DNA from: Bacillota bacterium
GTDB taxonomy: Bacteria; Bacillota; Clostridia; Christensenellales; QAND01
Direction: 5' to 3'
Assembly (NCBI GenBank): GCA_003150225.1
Contig: QAND01000002.1
Coordinates: forward strand, 1 to 18,962
Length of the DNA stretch: 18,962 nucleotides
The translations under genes and the position numbers were made by a program. Shown piece after piece: positions 1 to 6,344 of the stretch. The notes under the pieces were generated by a model. It saw only the letters and a list, made by a program, of their open reading frames with translations. It searched no databases and was not told the origin of the DNA. Each line of letters opens with the position of its first letter. Within the stretch, counting starts at the first letter, position 1.

Positions 1-110
1 CCTTGCTCCCATTTAGAGATTGTTTGCCGCACAACATGCAGCTTGATTGCGAGCTCTTCTTGTGAAAGTCCTTTTGATTTTCTGATGGTCTTGATGTTTT
101 TGTTTAACAC
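1..110 (-). CDS. XRE/Cro-type helix-turn-helix regulator, 5' part only
   Basis: The gene runs off the left edge, so only the first 36 residues are visible. They begin with a GTG start (MLNKNIKTIRKSKGLSQEEL) and continue through AIKLHVVRQTISKWEQ, the classic HTH_3 pattern: GLSQEELA is helices 1-2 and VVRQTISKWE the recognition helix. AGGAGG lies nine bases upstream of the GTG, which fixes the start. It should be a DNA-binding repressor or activator; its partner domain and targets cannot be seen. A candidate promoter and an inverted repeat lie just upstream and may be its own operator (inference). Small clostridial XRE proteins with SKWE motifs often have a C-terminal sensor or membrane domain, which would lie outside the window. 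Confidence 0.88.
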   Translation of the reverse strand, partial: MLNKNIKTIRKSKGLSQEELAIKLHVVRQTISKWEQ

Positions 111-145
111 GAGGGGCAACCTCCTTTTTCCTAACCGTTATCACT

Positions 146-174
146 ATAATAGGAGGAACGGCCCGTTGCTACAA
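146..174 (-). promoter_or_regulatory. Candidate promoter for the XRE regulator
   Basis: On the minus strand there is TTGTAG (-35, 169-174), a 17-base spacer and TATTAT (-10, 146-151). Transcription would start near 138, leaving a leader of about 28 bases before the GTG start. The -35 is poor (3 of 6) and the -10 good (5 of 6). The plus strand also shows TATAAT at 145-150, but without a convincing -35. Confidence 0.4.
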
Positions 175-209
175 GCAACGCGTAGTAACATTCCATCGAG
201 CCGTTCCTC
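153..209. repeat. Nested inverted repeats overlapping the XRE promoter
   Basis: A perfect 10-bp inverted repeat, GAGGAACGGC at 153-162 and GCCGTTCCTC at 200-209, encloses a second perfect palindrome, CGTTGC-TACAA-GCAACG at 164-180. The inner palindrome covers the candidate -35 of the XRE gene. It may be an autoregulatory operator, or the region may fold as RNA if transcribed. Both readings are inference; the base pairing itself is directly visible. Confidence 0.6.
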
Positions 210-228
210 AGCGTCCATCTCTCCGCAA

Positions 229-477
229 GCGGCACAGATCCAACTATCCACCCTCTGCCTGCGGCACGAGTGCAGGCTCGGTCTGCGTGACCTTCTGCGT
301 GAGCATGTCGGCAGCTACCGTTTTACCGCTGGCTGCGGCACAGATCCAACCATCCACCCTCTGCCTGCGGCACGGGTGCAGGCTCAGCCTGCCCGGCACC
401 GTGGTTACCGTACCTGTCCAACCACCTTCGTCTTCCCGCGGCGTGGAAGTGCCCACTGGGCACCAGGCTCAGCCTGG
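229..477. repeat. Gene-free region with two 58-bp direct repeats and three short palindromes
   Basis: A 58-bp unit at 229-286 recurs at 335-392 with about five mismatches, a period of 106 bp. Each unit ends in a palindromic core: GCAGGCTCGGTCTGC (272-286, imperfect) and GCAGGCTCAGCCTGC (378-392, perfect). A third core, CCAGGCTCAGCCTGG, lies at 463-477 and is preceded by the hairpin GTGCCC-ACT-GGGCAC (449-463). The period is not a multiple of three, so the similarity is at DNA level and not that of a protein repeat. I see no credible gene between about 130 and 503. Its function is unknown; it may be a degenerate intergenic repeat family. Confidence 0.7.
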
Positions 478-484
478 GTGGCTG

Positions 485-513
485 TTGTCAATCCAAAAGG
501 GCTGTGATACATT
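485..513 (+). promoter_or_regulatory. Promoter of the PatB/MalY-type gene
   Basis: TTGTCA (485-490), a 17-base spacer and TACATT (508-513) form a sigma-A-like promoter. Transcription would start near 520, giving a leader of about 45 bases with GGAGG just upstream of the ATG at 564. Confidence 0.5.
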
Positions 514-563
514 TATACATAACGGTTGATGTGATGCAACGGAATATTGAGGAGGTAAGTTCC

Positions 564-1739
564 ATGGGTTTTGAATTTCTGCGGGTAGACCGGACGGGTA
601 CGGGCTCGGAAAAATGGGCGGTGGTGCCGGAACATATCCGGAAATCGGGCAGCATTCCCCTATCCCTGGCCGATATGGAGGTGGCGACTGCTCCGGCCAT
701 CATAGAGGCCATGGAGAAGGCCGCCCGCCATGGCGTGGTGGGATATACCATGCCAGACGGCCCCTATCGAGAGGCGGTGATCAGCTGGATCCAGCGCCGG
801 CACGGTTATACCGTAGCCCCCGAGGCCATCCGCTGCACCTTCGGCGTGGTGGCGGCGCTCAATATCTGCGTTCGCGCCTTTACCCAGCCCGGGGAGGGAA
901 TCATCATTCAGACTCCGGTGTATCCCCCCTTCCATAACGCAGTAAGGAACAACGGCCGTGTTCTGGTGGAGAATCCCCTCATCAATGAAAACGGCCGGTA
1001 CACCATGGACTACGCTGATCTGGAACGAAAGGCCAAGGATCCCAACAACAAGCTGTTGATTCTGTGCAGTCCCCACAACCCAGCTGGAAGGGTTTGGACA
1101 GAGGAGGAGCTCCGCCGCCTAGGCAATATCTGCCGGGAGAACGGGGTGCTGGTGCTGTCGGATGAGATTCATTTCGACCTGGCCCTGCGGCCAGACCGCC
1201 CTCACCATATGTTCTGTTCCCTGGGCCAGGCGTTTGCGGATAACGCCATCGTATGCACCGCTCTCAGCAAGACCTTCAACCTGGCGGGCCTGTGCTGCAG
1301 CAACATCCTGATCTCCAACGAAAATCTGCGGAAAATCTACGATGCCCAGGTGCTGGTAGAGGGGTTTGACTGCATTCCCTATTTTGCCTATGCGGCCACC
1401 ATTGCGGCCTATACCCAGTGCGATGCTTGGTATGAGGCCCTTCTGGATTTGATCCGGGACAACAATCGAGTGGCGGAAGACCTGATCCGGGAACGGATTC
1501 CCCAGGCGGTGGTAAGTCCCCTGGAGGGCACCTATCTGATGTGGGTGGATCTGACCTTCCTGGGCCTCTACGGCGAGGAGTTTGACCGGTTTCTGGCGGA
1601 GGACGCCGGGGTGTGGCTGGACCGGGGCAAGAAGTTTGGCCAGGCTGGAGACGGCTTTGTGCGGATTAACCTGGCCACCCAGCAGAGCGACGTGGTGGAT
1701 GTGATTGGCCGCCTGGCGGATGCCATCGCCGCCCGATAA
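564..1739 (+). CDS. PatB/MalY-type aminotransferase, putative cystathionine beta-lyase
   Basis: A 391-residue fold-type I PLP enzyme. Visible landmarks are HNPAGRVWTEEEL (171-183), SDEIHFDL (199-206, with the PLP-ring Asp200) and the Schiff-base lysine in LSKTFNLAGL (Lys236). SDEIHFDL and SKTFNLAGL are typical of the MalY/PatB branch, which cleaves C-S bonds (cystathionine to homocysteine, or cysteine to sulfide) and contains some true aminotransferases. The family is about 390 residues, so the gene is full length. The ATG at 564 is preferred over an upstream in-frame start because GAGGAGG sits a few bases before it and the family begins with such an N-terminus. It is cytoplasmic, with no signal peptide. 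The ispD fusion starts six bases after its stop, so they are probably co-transcribed. The exact substrate cannot be set from sequence alone. Confidence 0.88.
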   Translation: MGFEFLRVDRTGTGSEKWAVVPEHIRKSGSIPLSLADMEVATAPAIIEAMEKAARHGVVGYTMPDGPYREAVISWIQRRHGYTVAPEAIRCTFGVVAALNICVRAFTQPGEGIIIQTPVYPPFHNAVRNNGRVLVENPLINENGRYTMDYADLERKAKDPNNKLLILCSPHNPAGRVWTEEELRRLGNICRENGVLVLSDEIHFDLALRPDRPHHMFCSLGQAFADNAIVCTALSKTFNLAGLCCSNILISNENLRKIYDAQVLVEGFDCIPYFAYAATIAAYTQCDAWYEALLDLIRDNNRVAEDLIRERIPQAVVSPLEGTYLMWVDLTFLGLYGEEFDRFLAEDAGVWLDRGKKFGQAGDGFVRINLATQQSDVVDVIGRLADAIAAR

Positions 1740-1745
1740 CCCGCC

Positions 1746-3011
1746 ATGGTCTATGGATTGATTCTGGCAGGAGGTATCGGCAGCAGGATGGGAGGAGAGC
1801 GGCCCAAGCAATTCCTACCCCTCGGAGAAAAACCAGTTCTGCTCCATACCCTTGAGGTCTTTGAGGACTGTCCCCTGGTGGACGGCTATTATCTGGTATG
1901 CCACCCGGAGCATCTGGAGGAGACCCGGGCTCTGATTCCGGCGGAAGGCTATCCCAAGCTGCGGCGGATGGTGCCGGGCGGGGCAACCCGGCAGGCCTCC
2001 TGCCACCGGGGCCTTGCCGCCATGCTGGAAGAGTGCGATTCCCAGGATGTGGTGCTGGTCCACGATGCCGCCCGGCCCTTGGTGACGGGGGAAACCCTGA
2101 TTCGATGCGCCCGGACGGCGGAAACCTGCGGCGCCGCCAATACGGTATATCCCAGCGAGAACACCATGCTGCTGAGCCAGGATGGATTGTATGCCCAGCA
2201 GCAGCCCCCCCGAAAGGATTGCTATACCGTTCAAACCCCCCAGGGGTTTCGGTTAGGAGAGCTGTTTGAGGCCCATGAAGCCTATGCGGCTCAAGACGCG
2301 CCCTCGGAGGTGACGGACGACTGCGGCCTCTACGCCGCCATGACCGGGCACCAGCCCCGGCTGTGCCTGGGAAACAAAGAGAATATCAAGATCACCACCC
2401 CCCTGGATCTGGCCCTGGGCCAGGCGATTCTCCAGCACCGGAAGCATACGCCCGTTCTCACTACGGCGCGGATGCGCCTCTTTCGGTTAACCATGGAAGA
2501 TGTGGAGGCGGTGAAGCCCATCCTGTCGGATGAACGGACCATGTACGCCTGGGAACATGGCTTTTCCCACCAAGAGGTGGTGGCGTTCATAAAGGAATGC
2601 CTTTTGCGGTATGGGAACCACGGCTACGCCTATCTGAAGGCGGTGGAAAAATCCACCGGAGAGATCATCGGCCTTATAGGGCCCCTTGTGGAGACCATCC
2701 ATGGGGAGGACCATGTGGGCCTGGGCTATATCCTCCGTCGGGACCGCTGGGGCATGGGGTATGCAGCTGAGGGTGCCCGCGCCTGTTTGGACTACGCCTT
2801 TACTACCCTTCATGCGGAAGAAGTCATCGCCGAGATCCGGCCTGAAAACACCGCTTCCCGCCGCGTGTCCGAGGCCCTTGGGCTCAGAGAGGCGGATTCC
2901 TTTATAAAACGCTATAAAGGGAAAGAGATGCTCCATTTGATCTACACCATTTCCCGGAAAGACTGGGAAAAAGAGAGGGATTTCCATGGCGAAATACCAA
3001 TGCGTCCTTGA
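1746..3011 (+). CDS. ispD: Fusion of IspD cytidylyltransferase and a GNAT acetyltransferase
   Basis: A 421-residue two-domain protein. Residues 1-230 are IspD (2-C-methyl-D-erythritol 4-phosphate cytidylyltransferase, the MEP isoprenoid pathway): the nucleotide loop LAGGIGSRMG with PKQFLPL (7-26), VLVHDAARPLV (103-113), QTPQGF (163-168), TDD (200-202) and NIKITTPLDL (213-222). Residues 241-405 are a RimJ/RimL-like GNAT domain, starting ARMRLFRLTMEDVEAVKPIL and containing the acetyl-CoA loop RRDRWGMGYAAEGA (331-344) and RPENTASRRVSEALG. A normal IspD is about 230 residues, so the C-terminal half is an addition. The ATG at 1746 has no clear Shine-Dalgarno; coupling to the gene ending six bases upstream is likely. 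A ribitol-5-phosphate cytidylyltransferase (TarI) is the main alternative for the first domain; no wall-teichoic-acid gene adjoins it. The acetylation target is unknown. Confidence 0.85.
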   Translation: MVYGLILAGGIGSRMGGERPKQFLPLGEKPVLLHTLEVFEDCPLVDGYYLVCHPEHLEETRALIPAEGYPKLRRMVPGGATRQASCHRGLAAMLEECDSQDVVLVHDAARPLVTGETLIRCARTAETCGAANTVYPSENTMLLSQDGLYAQQQPPRKDCYTVQTPQGFRLGELFEAHEAYAAQDAPSEVTDDCGLYAAMTGHQPRLCLGNKENIKITTPLDLALGQAILQHRKHTPVLTTARMRLFRLTMEDVEAVKPILSDERTMYAWEHGFSHQEVVAFIKECLLRYGNHGYAYLKAVEKSTGEIIGLIGPLVETIHGEDHVGLGYILRRDRWGMGYAAEGARACLDYAFTTLHAEEVIAEIRPENTASRRVSEALGLREADSFIKRYKGKEMLHLIYTISRKDWEKERDFHGEIPMRP

Positions 3012-3333
3012 GGGGGATTTTGACGAGCTGCTCCGCTGGGTAGACGGGGGCATTATTGGAGGAAGCGCGTCGGCCAGCTATGAGGACGGCGCCGACTATG
3101 ACCTTCAGGGGGTACGGTGCGCCGTCCGGGTCTATGAGCGGTACAGCTGCCTGGGCTCCAACCGGGTGAGCGCCAGCGTTACCCTGGTGGGCGACGGTCA
3201 GCGCATTTATCTTACCATCATCACATCGGGGGGCAGCGAGGCCGTATATGTGAAGATGAACACCTTTGGGGAAAAGAGCTTCCTCAAGCAGATACAGGAA
3301 GTGGTGGAGCGGTTTGAGAACCGCGGTACGTAA
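2986..3333 (+). CDS. DUF6054-like small cytoplasmic protein
   Basis: A 115-residue protein beginning MAKYQCVLEGDFDELLRWVD. It has a central SASASYEDGADY stretch, CAVRVYERYS and a C-terminal helix (SFLKQIQEVVERFENR). I recognise the pattern as the DUF6054 family of Firmicutes, from memory; its function is unknown. There is no signal peptide or membrane segment. The start overlaps the end of the ispD-GNAT gene by 26 bases in another frame, and GAGAGGG lies just upstream of the ATG, so it is probably translated from the same mRNA. A strong terminator follows directly, ending the malY-like / ispD-GNAT / DUF6054 unit. Confidence 0.7.
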   Translation: MAKYQCVLEGDFDELLRWVDGGIIGGSASASYEDGADYDLQGVRCAVRVYERYSCLGSNRVSASVTLVGDGQRIYLTIITSGGSEAVYVKMNTFGEKSFLKQIQEVVERFENRGT

Positions 3334-3342
3334 CATAAAAAA

Positions 3343-3372
3343 GCCGGATGGAATCCTCCATCCGGCTTTTTT
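3343..3372. terminator. Bidirectional rho-independent terminator
   Basis: GCCGGATGGA (3343-3352), the loop ATCC and TCCATCCGGC (3357-3366) form a perfect 10-bp stem, with six T after it and a run of A before it. It can serve both the plus-strand unit ending at 3333 and the minus-strand peptidase gene ending at 3388. Confidence 0.92.
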
Positions 3373-3387
3373 GTCCTTTGTTACCCC

Positions 3388-5079
3388 TTAAAATTGCACT
3401 TCCGCTGCCACGGATCCAGCTTTGGGATGGCTGAAGCTGACGGTAGCGGTGCTGCCGGGAGCGGCGCCTTCCACCATCCACTGGACGGTGATTTGGGTGG
3501 GATCGCTCTTGTGGGTAGCGATGGTGCCATAGTAATATCCGGTATCCACACCGCCAAAGCCTTCCAGGCTGCCCAGCTCCATGGACTGTTTGCCAATGAC
3601 CAGCTTTGCGCTTTCCGGCAGGGTGATCTCCGCCTTCACCGGCTTGTCGATCTTCAGATTCTGTGCCGAAGCGGTGATGAAGGTGGGAAGATACCCCGTG
3701 TTCTGGACGGTAGCGGTAACACAGTAGGCGTCCCCGGCCTTCTGACAGGATACCGACTTCAAAGCCAGATGGGGCAGGACTGCGCTGTGCCGCAGGCAGA
3801 AGCGAAAGGTCTTTTCCACCTCCTGCTCCAGATACTCGTTGGGGCAGTTTTGGAACACGAATTTAAACTTCAGACCGCCGATCTCCACTTTACCCAGCTG
3901 GGGATGGTCATAGGGAGCCCAGTCAACAAAGCCCTTTCCGCCCAGGTTCTCATCGCTCCACTTCACCATTTTCAGGTAATCCATGGCCTTCTGGTCCTCG
4001 GTCATCTTGTTGACCTCAGGCCACCGGTCCTCCGCGCCGCTGCGCTGCTGGAGGTTCCATAGCTCCACGGTGTAGCAGGGGATGCCCTGGTGTTCGTACA
4101 TCCAGTCGTCAAACGCGCCGGAGGAATAATTCTCCTGGTCCGAGAGGAATTCGTCAAACACATTGGCAATGGGATAGCCCATCTCCACGGTGGCCATCTC
4201 GCCCACCTCTTTATACATCTGGATATCCCGTTTGGGCGCGGAAGCGGCCTTGCGGGTTCCCGGGGGATAGGCCAGCACGCCGCCGGTGGTATGCATGGTG
4301 GTGGCGCTGCCGATGTTGGGGTGGGCCAGCACAAAGTTGGCCACCGACCGGGTCTCGACTTCAGAGAGCGGATAGGCGCTGGCGCCAGGCTGCCGGTGTT
4401 CCGGGAACCAGCCAAAGGGATAGTTCCGGTTCAGGTCCAGCCCCCATTTGGCGGGAGCGGGCTGGAGGAACTGTCCCGCCTCATAATCCTTGACCATCCC
4501 CTCGGGGAACATCCGGTAATAGGTGCCGCCAATGTCGTCGGGTTTCCGCTTTACCATGATCCGGGGATCCTTGTCGTAGATTTTCCATTCCCCGTTGGGA
4601 TCGGGTACCCGCATCATGAGGATCTCGCCATCGCCATCCAGATCCTGGGGCTGCACTCCGGCGCACAGGGTGGGATAGGGATAGGGCCGGTTGGCGCTGC
4701 GGAGCATCTCGGGGCTGGTAAGGTAAGCCTGGGATCCATCGGGAGAGATGCGGGGGATGATGTAATAGGTGGTGGTTTTGAGCAAGGCGGTGATCTTGTC
4801 ATCCTGCCCGTAGCCCGTCACCAGGCGGTATGCAAAGTAAATGCAGGCCATGGAGCCGGTAACCTCCCCGGCGTGATGGTTGCCGTCCATATAATAGGCA
4901 GGCTTTTCGCTGTGGTCGCCGGTGGCGTAATCGGTGATGGACAGAGCCCAAATATCCCTGCCCTCGGGGGTTACGCCGGCGGATTCCAGATGAACCAGGC
5001 CGGGGTATTCCTCCGCCATGGCCTTTACCGCTGCGGTCAATTCCTCGTATTCATAATAATGGTCGAACGTGAGCTTCAT
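3388..5079 (-). CDS. M14-family zinc carboxypeptidase
   Basis: A 563-residue metallopeptidase. The zinc site is visible: HAGE (His69, Glu72, in DGNHHAGEVTGS) and His263 (TTMHTTGG). DLNRNYP (215-221) matches the substrate-binding Asn-Arg of M14, and Glu339 in CYTVELWN is the likely catalytic glutamate. Residues of about 450-563 look like a separate beta-rich domain (YCVTATVQNTGYLPTF and onward), as often follows M14 domains. M14 enzymes remove C-terminal amino acids or cut gamma-D-Glu-meso-DAP bonds in muropeptides. No signal peptide is present, so it is probably cytoplasmic. The ATG at 5079 has AGGAGG nine bases upstream; reading further upstream gives a low-complexity, promoter-like sequence, so the longer reading is rejected. 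Monocistronic. Confidence 0.87.
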   Translation of the reverse strand: MKLTFDHYYEYEELTAAVKAMAEEYPGLVHLESAGVTPEGRDIWALSITDYATGDHSEKPAYYMDGNHHAGEVTGSMACIYFAYRLVTGYGQDDKITALLKTTTYYIIPRISPDGSQAYLTSPEMLRSANRPYPYPTLCAGVQPQDLDGDGEILMMRVPDPNGEWKIYDKDPRIMVKRKPDDIGGTYYRMFPEGMVKDYEAGQFLQPAPAKWGLDLNRNYPFGWFPEHRQPGASAYPLSEVETRSVANFVLAHPNIGSATTMHTTGGVLAYPPGTRKAASAPKRDIQMYKEVGEMATVEMGYPIANVFDEFLSDQENYSSGAFDDWMYEHQGIPCYTVELWNLQQRSGAEDRWPEVNKMTEDQKAMDYLKMVKWSDENLGGKGFVDWAPYDHPQLGKVEIGGLKFKFVFQNCPNEYLEQEVEKTFRFCLRHSAVLPHLALKSVSCQKAGDAYCVTATVQNTGYLPTFITASAQNLKIDKPVKAEITLPESAKLVIGKQSMELGSLEGFGGVDTGYYYGTIATHKSDPTQITVQWMVEGAAPGSTATVSFSHPKAGSVAAEVQF

Positions 5080-5105
5080 GATAAAAAACCTCCTTAGTGC
5101 GTATA

Positions 5106-5134
5106 AATATACCATATATACGAATAATATGCAA
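5106..5134 (-). promoter_or_regulatory. Candidate promoter of the M14 peptidase gene
   Basis: On the minus strand TTGCAT (5129-5134), a 17-base spacer and TATATT (5106-5111) lie about 30 bases upstream of the ATG, in AT-rich sequence that contrasts with the GC-rich coding DNA. The -10 is good and the -35 weak. Confidence 0.4.
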
Positions 5135-5179
5135 TCGTATTCCGCAAAAAAGTATGGAAAAATGGAAAAAAGGAAAAAC

Positions 5180-5218
5180 TTAATGCAGCCGTTAAAAGGG
5201 TAAAATACTGCCTTAACA
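5180..5218 (+). promoter_or_regulatory. Possible Pho-box-like array upstream of pstS
   Basis: TTAATG (5180), TTAAAA (5192), TAAAAT (5201) and TTAACA (5213) recur at roughly 9-12-base steps on one face of the helix. Gram-positive PhoP boxes are TTAACA-like hexamers with about 11-bp phasing, and the next gene encodes a phosphate-binding protein. The hexamers are only partly conserved and the region is AT-rich, so chance is possible. TAAAAT at 5201-5206 could also be a -10 element. Confidence 0.3.
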
Positions 5219-5264
5219 TTGTGGGGGTACCCTTGGGCCGTAACCATAAAGGAGTGGATATGAC

Positions 5265-6107
5265 ATGAAAAAGAATAAACTGTTTGCATTGGGGTGCGCC
5301 GGAATCATGGCCCTGGGCCTTTTGGCGGGCTGCGGCGGAAACGGCAACGGGGGCGACACCACCGGCGAGAAGACCACCATCACCATCAACGGCTCCACCT
5401 CGGTGGAAAAGCTGGCCATCTCCCTGAGCGACCAATTCGCGGAGCAGGATGGCACCGTCACCTTTGAGATCACCGCCCCCGGATCCGGCGCCGGCATCAA
5501 GGCCGCTCAGGACGGCACGGCCGACATCGGCATGAGCAGCCGGGAGCTGAAGGAGGAGGAGAAGACCCTCCATGAGACCCAGATCGCAACCGACGCCATC
5601 GCGGTCATCATCAACAATAATAACCCCGTCACCGACCTGACCTCCGAGCAGATCACCCAGATCTTCAAAGGGGAGATCAAAAACTGGAAGGACGTAGGCG
5701 GCCCCGATAAGGAGATCCTCCTGGTTTGCCGGGAAGCCGGCAGCGGTACCCGGGATGCTTTTGAGGAGATCATGAGCCTTAGCGAGGACGGCAAATCCCT
5801 CATCAATGAAAGCACTGCCATCTTTGTGGATGCCACCAACGCCGTGGCCCAGAACGTCCAGGATAAGGAGGAGGCCATCGGCTATATCTCCCTGGGCAGC
5901 CTCACCGATCAGGTCAAGGCCGTGAAGGTGGACGGCGTGGAGGCCACCGAGCCCAACGCCCAGAATGGCACCTATAAGATCATCCGGCCCTTCCTCCTCC
6001 TCACCAGCGAGGAGCCCAGCGGCAAGGTAAAGGAGTTCATGGACTACATCCTCAGCGACGCCGGCCAGGAACAGGTGGTTGAGGCAGGCTTCGTTCCCGT
6101 AAATTAA
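5265..6107 (+). CDS. pstS: Phosphate ABC transporter substrate-binding lipoprotein, PstS-like
   Basis: A 280-residue secreted lipoprotein. Residues 1-22 form a signal peptide ending in the lipobox LAGC, with the lipidated cysteine at 23, followed by a Gly/Asn-rich linker. The mature part has the PstS hallmarks: NGSTSVEKL near the N-terminus, GSGAGIKAAQDGTADIGMSS and CREAGSGTRDAFEEI, the Ser/Thr/Arg/Asp loops that grip phosphate. The length fits the clostridial PstS group. GGAG lies ten bases before the ATG. It should sit on the outer face of the membrane and feed PstCAB, but no pstC, pstA, pstB or phoU follows; a terminator comes about 20 bases after the stop. It is therefore an orphan binding protein or serves a transporter encoded elsewhere. 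Confidence 0.9.
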   Translation: MKKNKLFALGCAGIMALGLLAGCGGNGNGGDTTGEKTTITINGSTSVEKLAISLSDQFAEQDGTVTFEITAPGSGAGIKAAQDGTADIGMSSRELKEEEKTLHETQIATDAIAVIINNNNPVTDLTSEQITQIFKGEIKNWKDVGGPDKEILLVCREAGSGTRDAFEEIMSLSEDGKSLINESTAIFVDATNAVAQNVQDKEEAIGYISLGSLTDQVKAVKVDGVEATEPNAQNGTYKIIRPFLLLTSEEPSGKVKEFMDYILSDAGQEQVVEAGFVPVN

Positions 6108-6126
6108 AAAATCGTCCCTTCAAGGC

Positions 6127-6158
6127 AAAAGGGGGACCGCTTCGGCGGCCCCCCTTTT
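6127..6158 (+). terminator. Rho-independent terminator after pstS
   Basis: AAAAGGGGG-A-CCGC, the tetraloop TTCG and GCGG-C-CCCCCTTTT form a long stable stem directly followed by T residues. The UUCG tetraloop on a C-G closing pair is exceptionally stable. It confirms that pstS is transcribed alone. Confidence 0.88.
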
Positions 6159-6206
6159 GTCGGTTTCTCCCGGTTGACGGGGTAGGGGGAAAATGGTACT
6201 CTCTTC

Positions 6207-6236
6207 TTGTAAATGACACTCCATCCATCGAATAAA
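6207..6236 (+). promoter_or_regulatory. Weak candidate promoter for the serine-dehydratase-like gene
   Basis: TTGTAA (6207-6212) with an 18-base spacer to AATAAA (6231-6236). Both boxes are partial matches. It is the best candidate I see in the otherwise featureless 185 bases between the pstS terminator and the next start codon. Confidence 0.25.
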
Positions 6237-6344
6237 TTGCGATCACTCCTGTGGCTTTTCTGCCGGACCTGATCCACCTATGGCCGCTTGGGCTATCCGC
6301 CGGCGGCGCATCCATCATATACACAAAGAGGGAGAGAGAATGCC

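Noticed and set aside
229..392. Possible CRISPR array
   Set aside because: There are only two full copies, with mismatches and irregular spacing, and no cas genes in the window.
43..507. A 154-codon open frame across the left repeat region
   Set aside because: It runs opposite the XRE gene, through its promoter and through repeats that recur out of frame; it has no ribosome binding site.
4090..5097. A 335-codon open frame on the plus strand opposite the M14 peptidase gene
   Set aside because: The opposite strand has the zinc-site and catalytic motifs and a strong ribosome binding site; this frame has neither.
5079..5289. A 70-residue N-terminal extension of the M14 peptidase that might be a signal or membrane segment
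   Set aside because: It would be read from AT-rich promoter-like DNA overlapping the start of pstS, and the ATG at 5079 has an ideal AGGAGG.
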